The notes under the pieces: model-generated
The model's database searches: none
The model's input: only the letters and a program-made list of their open reading frames with translations
What the model was told of the DNA's origin: nothing
From: Eubacteriaceae bacterium
GTDB lineage: Bacteria > Bacillota > Clostridia > Lachnospirales > Lachnospiraceae
NCBI GenBank assembly: GCA_910574915.1
Contig: CAJTCR010000022.1
Span: forward strand, 20,294-84,293
Direction: 5' to 3'
Length of the DNA: 64,000 bases
Part shown: positions 61,158 through 64,000 of the stretch, piece after piece
Numbering within the stretch: the first letter of the stretch is position 1
Layout: each line of letters opens with the position of its first letter
Program-made: the position numbers and the translations under genes

Positions 61158-63671
61158 ATGTACCGAGATAATCGGAAGCGTACAAAATGGATGATTCCGC
61201 TAGTGGCAGCAGCGCTCATCCTGCCGTTTTCAACGCTGGGAAACGCAGCGATGGCAGATGAGCCTATGCTAGTGGAGGATGCCGAATCAATTAACCAGCC
61301 GGGGATGGCAGCAGCAAGAACGACTTCGCCGTCTGCGATAGATGGAACGCAGACAGGGATTTCAGATGAAACTGGAGGATTGACTTACAAGCAAGTCTAC
61401 GATAAGATGACTGCTCTAAAGGACAAATATCCTGAAGGCACACCTTGGACGAACTTTATTCCATACGGGACTGGTGAGGGTAATATAGGCGGCAGCTATA
61501 CATGGAAAGGAGGAAAGATCAAAGGCGCTTCCGGCGGCGTAGGCTGTGCAGCTTTTGCGTTTATTCTCAGCGATGAGGCATTCGGGGAGATGCCAGCAAG
61601 GGATATTGACCGAGGAGGCTTTACGTTTGAGGATGTAAAAGTCGGCGATATCCTGCGGGTAAACGGGAACAGCCATTTTGTAATTGTATTGCAGAAGAGT
61701 GCAGGCGGAGTGACAGTTGCAGAAGGCAATTATAATAAAACTGTTCATTGGGGACGTGTCATGAGCGAAGCACAAGTAATGGAAGCAGACTTTATTATTA
61801 CACGATATCCAGATGGTTTTATTTCAGCAGATGATGCTACTGCCAACGAAGTGTTTGCAGAAGGAAACGAAGATAATGGCAGATTTAGCTGGTCATTGAC
61901 GAATGCAGGTACACTTAAGATTACAGGAAGCGGCGACATTCCGAACTATTCACCGAATGATGGTATATTTCCATCATGGAATGAGCATAAAGAAAAAATT
62001 AAAACAATCGTGATTGATAAGGGTGTGACAGGTATTGGAGATTATGCATTTTATCAGAGTCAAGCATTCAATGTGTATATCCCGGATAGCGTAACGAATA
62101 TTGGTCAAAGTGCATTCCAAGAATCTATGCTTATGAATGTGACGATTCCTGGTTCTGTTAAAACGATAGGAAATGATGCTTTTCATGGAGCTGCAAATCT
62201 TACTTCTGCGACTGTTTCAGAAGGGGTAGAGATCATCGGAGAACGGGCATTTCAAAGTTGTGAAATACTTACTCATATTGACTTTCCTGCAAGCATTACA
62301 TCTGTAGGTTCTGGATCGTTTACAGGTTGTTTACAAATGACGCACGTCAGGTTTAAGCCTGGAAGCGAAACAGTGACTATGGGGGATAATTTATTTTCAC
62401 AATGTCAGTATTTGACAAATGTTATTTTACCAGAAAAAGCAGATTGCATCAGTGCAGGTATGTTCTCACAGTGTATTTCGCTTCCTAAGCTGTATATTCC
62501 AGCAGGGGTAAAAGAGATTAAAGGAGTAGGTACTGAGAGTGGAGCTCCATTTGCTAAATGTGACGCATTAATGGAAATAAATTTTGCCGGAAGCGAAGCA
62601 ACGTGGAATGCAATAGGTGGAAAGGCTGCTATATTGTACTCACATCCAAAAGCAACAGTAAACTTTAATGTTCCATTTGATGACCCATTCGCCAAAGATC
62701 CAAATGAACCTTTAGATTTTATACCAGAAGGTACAGAAAATCCAGGCGTTCATGAACATAACTGGGCTGCGGATTGGGCAAGTGATGAAAACAATCATTG
62801 GCACGAATGCAGTACACAGGGCTGTCCAGTTACCGATAACAGCCAGAAGGACAGCTATGGAGCACATACGTATGGCAGTTGGGTAACGGATAAAAGTGCA
62901 ACTTCTTATCAGAGCGGAACCAAGCACAGAGACTGTACCGTTTGTCTCTATCGCCAGTCTGGTACGATTCCTGCAACTGGTAGTTCCAGTTCGGGTGGTT
63001 CCAGCTCAGGCGGAGGTTCGTGGAGTTCGGGCGGCGGCAGCTCGTGGAGCCCGGGCGGTGGTTATTGGAATCCGGGAAGCTCCTACGGCGGTTCGAATAA
63101 TACGGGAAATACAGAAAACAAGGACGATACTGATAAGACAGATAGTACCGATGATGCTGCCGACAATAACGCAGGCAATACGGACAGCTCCAGCGGTGAA
63201 AGCGACGCTAACTCCAACGGCACCGACAATAACGCAGGCAGTGTCGATCATACTGAGCAGCCAGAAAACAATACGAACGATGCCAGCACTTCTGTGGATT
63301 ACAGCAAGGTGAAAAAACAGCTCAAGACTGAGATGAAAACACAGATGAAGGCAGCGATGAAAACGCAGATTAAAAAAGAAATGAAGCCGCAGTTAAAGGC
63401 AGAAATCAAGAAACTGCTGAAAAAGCAGGCACAGATTAAGCCGAAGGCAAAGGCAAAATTAAAAACTCAACTGAAAAAGCAGCTTAAGCAGGAACTGAAA
63501 GCACAACTGAAAGCAACGCTTAAGGCACAGTTGAAAAAAGAGTTTGGCAAGCAGCTTGGAGAACAGTTTATTGAGGAGTTCAATACACAGTTTAATAAGC
63601 AGTTTAATGCGTTGTATAACGAACAGTTTAACAAACAGTTTCATACACAGTACAAACAGTTAACGTCTTAA
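61158..63671 (+). CDS. Secreted BspA-type leucine-rich repeat protein with amidase-like N-terminus
   Basis: 837 residues. A signal peptide (KWMIPLVAAALILPFSTLG) is followed by an NlpC/P60- or CHAP-like domain (GGVGCAAFAFILSD, NGNSHFVIVLQ) with candidate catalytic Cys and His. Then come several BspA-type leucine-rich repeats (VYIPDSVTNIGQSAFQES, VTIPGSVKTIGNDAFHGA). A His/Trp/Cys-containing module (HNWAADWASDENNHWHEC) and a Ser/Gly-rich linker follow. The last ~120 residues are a Lys/Gln-rich repetitive tail (KKQLKTEMKTQMKAAMKTQ onward). No LPxTG anchor. Probably extracellular, attached through the basic tail (inference). AAAGGAGGG precedes the ATG at 61158. Confidence 0.82.
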   Translation: MYRDNRKRTKWMIPLVAAALILPFSTLGNAAMADEPMLVEDAESINQPGMAAARTTSPSAIDGTQTGISDETGGLTYKQVYDKMTALKDKYPEGTPWTNFIPYGTGEGNIGGSYTWKGGKIKGASGGVGCAAFAFILSDEAFGEMPARDIDRGGFTFEDVKVGDILRVNGNSHFVIVLQKSAGGVTVAEGNYNKTVHWGRVMSEAQVMEADFIITRYPDGFISADDATANEVFAEGNEDNGRFSWSLTNAGTLKITGSGDIPNYSPNDGIFPSWNEHKEKIKTIVIDKGVTGIGDYAFYQSQAFNVYIPDSVTNIGQSAFQESMLMNVTIPGSVKTIGNDAFHGAANLTSATVSEGVEIIGERAFQSCEILTHIDFPASITSVGSGSFTGCLQMTHVRFKPGSETVTMGDNLFSQCQYLTNVILPEKADCISAGMFSQCISLPKLYIPAGVKEIKGVGTESGAPFAKCDALMEINFAGSEATWNAIGGKAAILYSHPKATVNFNVPFDDPFAKDPNEPLDFIPEGTENPGVHEHNWAADWASDENNHWHECSTQGCPVTDNSQKDSYGAHTYGSWVTDKSATSYQSGTKHRDCTVCLYRQSGTIPATGSSSSGGSSSGGGSWSSGGGSSWSPGGGYWNPGSSYGGSNNTGNTENKDDTDKTDSTDDAADNNAGNTDSSSGESDANSNGTDNNAGSVDHTEQPENNTNDASTSVDYSKVKKQLKTEMKTQMKAAMKTQIKKEMKPQLKAEIKKLLKKQAQIKPKAKAKLKTQLKKQLKQELKAQLKATLKAQLKKEFGKQLGEQFIEEFNTQFNKQFNALYNEQFNKQFHTQYKQLTS

Positions 63672-63692
63672 AAGGCGTATTGCACCAGATTG

Positions 63693-63732
63693 GATCGGGC
63701 AGGCTTCTATTGAAGCTGCCCGGTCTTTTTTT
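63693..63732 (+). terminator. Intrinsic terminator after the BspA-like gene
   Basis: CGGGCAGGCTTC (63696-63707) pairs with GAAGCTGCCCG (63712-63722) with one bulge, followed by TCTTTTTTT. The 200 bases up to the IS end are AT-rich with no gene. Confidence 0.85.
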
Positions 63733-63903
63733 GAGGTACGATACAATTTATATAAAATATAGCATAAAAAATAAAAAATTTTATGAAAATATATTACAAT
63801 ATTTAATAAAAAATTTCCATGCATTCGTAAACGGTAGATAGTACGTACCTCGACTATGAGGGCAAAGTGTGTGACAATAGGCTATATTTCTATCATAAGT
63901 ATT

Positions 63904-63924
63904 AAAAGTTAAGCCTTAACTTTT
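63904..63924 (+). promoter_or_regulatory. Hairpin upstream of tnpA-like gene
   Basis: AAAAGTTAAG (63904-63913) and CTTAACTTTT (63915-63924) are perfect arms with a one-base centre, about 12 bases before the Shine-Dalgarno GGAGGT. It could limit transposase expression or act as a terminator against outside readthrough. Confidence 0.5.
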
Positions 63925-63949
63925 GATACCGTTATACGGAGGTAAGTCT

Positions 63950-64000
63950 ATGAACTCAGCAACAACAGCAGTGGCTGTACAATACCGTTTAAAAGAGTGG
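63950..64000 (+). CDS. IS66-type TnpA-like accessory protein, 5' end only
   Basis: Only the first 17 residues are visible (MNSATTAVAVQYRLKEW), after ACGGAGGT. IS66-family TnpA proteins in Clostridia often begin with a 'V-Q-Y-(R/K)-L-x-E-W' helix, which this matches. Nothing more can be said without the flanking sequence. Confidence 0.55.
   Translation, partial: MNSATTAVAVQYRLKEW

Larger units (their letters stand above)
63827..64000 (+). mobile_element. Left end of a probable IS66-family element (continues beyond window)
   Basis: The terminal sequence GTAAACGGTAGATAGTACG starts near 63827 in an AT-rich gap. About 120 bases of leader, a hairpin and a Shine-Dalgarno precede the start of a gene whose first 17 residues resemble the IS66 TnpA accessory protein. 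The right end, tnpB and tnpC are outside the window, and the exact boundary is inferred. Confidence 0.6.

Noticed and set aside
63459..63644. Minus-strand Leu/Lys-rich frame at the end of the BspA-like gene
   Set aside because: It is the antisense of the Lys/Gln-rich tail.
1..64000. tRNA or rRNA genes
   Set aside because: No CCA-ending cloverleaf or conserved rRNA segment was noticed when reading the intergenic regions; a covariance-model scan was not possible.

Overview
The window looks like chromosome of a spore-forming, Gram-positive anaerobe of the Clostridia, most likely a Lachnospiraceae member (inference). Pointers are GerW (sporulation), an alpha/beta small acid-soluble spore protein, RqcH, RemA, HisZ with short-form HisG, a Cys-containing L28, the paired TIGR03960-like and DUF2344-like radical SAM proteins, and the YicC-RemA-RpoZ-RimO-PgsA neighbourhood. 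No rRNA, tRNA or CRISPR array was seen. Genes are dense, mostly on the + strand, with strong Shine-Dalgarno sites and many consensus TTGACA-17-TATAAT promoters.

Layout. 0-2.5 kb: envelope genes (tail of an LtaS-like sulfatase, small membrane proteins, a membrane-anchored GDPD). 2.6-3.9 kb: decayed AAA-ATPase/PD-(D/E)XK gene. 4-7.6 kb: HAD phosphatase, metF, apbE, DUF896, 5-formyl-THF cyclo-ligase. 7.56-8.45 kb: about 0.9 kb of palindromic repeats with no gene. 8.4-21.2 kb: miaB, NusG-II protein, Gx transporter, ruvAB, a ZapA-like protein with a long repeat tail, a U32 protein, a FtsW/PBP pair and an AAA-like ATPase. 21.3-29.4 kb: NUDIX, DUF2953-gerW, rpmB, Asp23-YloV-recG and a SASP gene. 29.5-30.3 kb: second palindrome cluster. 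30.4-43.3 kb: rqcH, yicC-remA-rpoZ-rimO-pgsA-cinA, rsmD-coaD, a YlbJ-like protein, an M23 peptidase, YgiQ, RluA and recU. 43.3-50.1 kb: hisZGD, a HisA/F-like-HisI-HisE fusion, an acetyltransferase and DAHP synthase. 50.1-57.8 kb: accessory zone with a DUF4365 two-gene cassette, a BlaI repressor with a broken BlaR1-like partner, a GyrI-like/DUF3795 protein, and one intact and one broken AAA-ATPase/PD-(D/E)XK gene. 57.9-60.5 kb: the radical SAM pair. 60.5-61.0 kb: third palindrome cluster. 61.2-63.7 kb: a BspA-like secreted protein. 63.8-64 kb: the left end of a probable IS66-type element.

The most unusual signal is a family of about 240-bp, almost fully palindromic intergenic elements (7.6, 8.1, 29.5, 30.1 and 60.6 kb, plus deletion derivatives). 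An 11-nt block near the ends differs between copies, yet in each two-armed copy the two arms match each other. One copy carries a different palindrome inserted at its apex. Other points of interest are three related AAA-ATPase/PD-(D/E)XK genes, two of them with internal deletions; a duplicated promoter upstream of two of these; the AT-rich DUF4365 cassette; lineage-specific repeat tails on a ZapA-like protein, a DUF2953 protein and a BspA-like protein; and the absence of gmk between remA and rpoZ. All family assignments come from reading the sequence; no database search was run.
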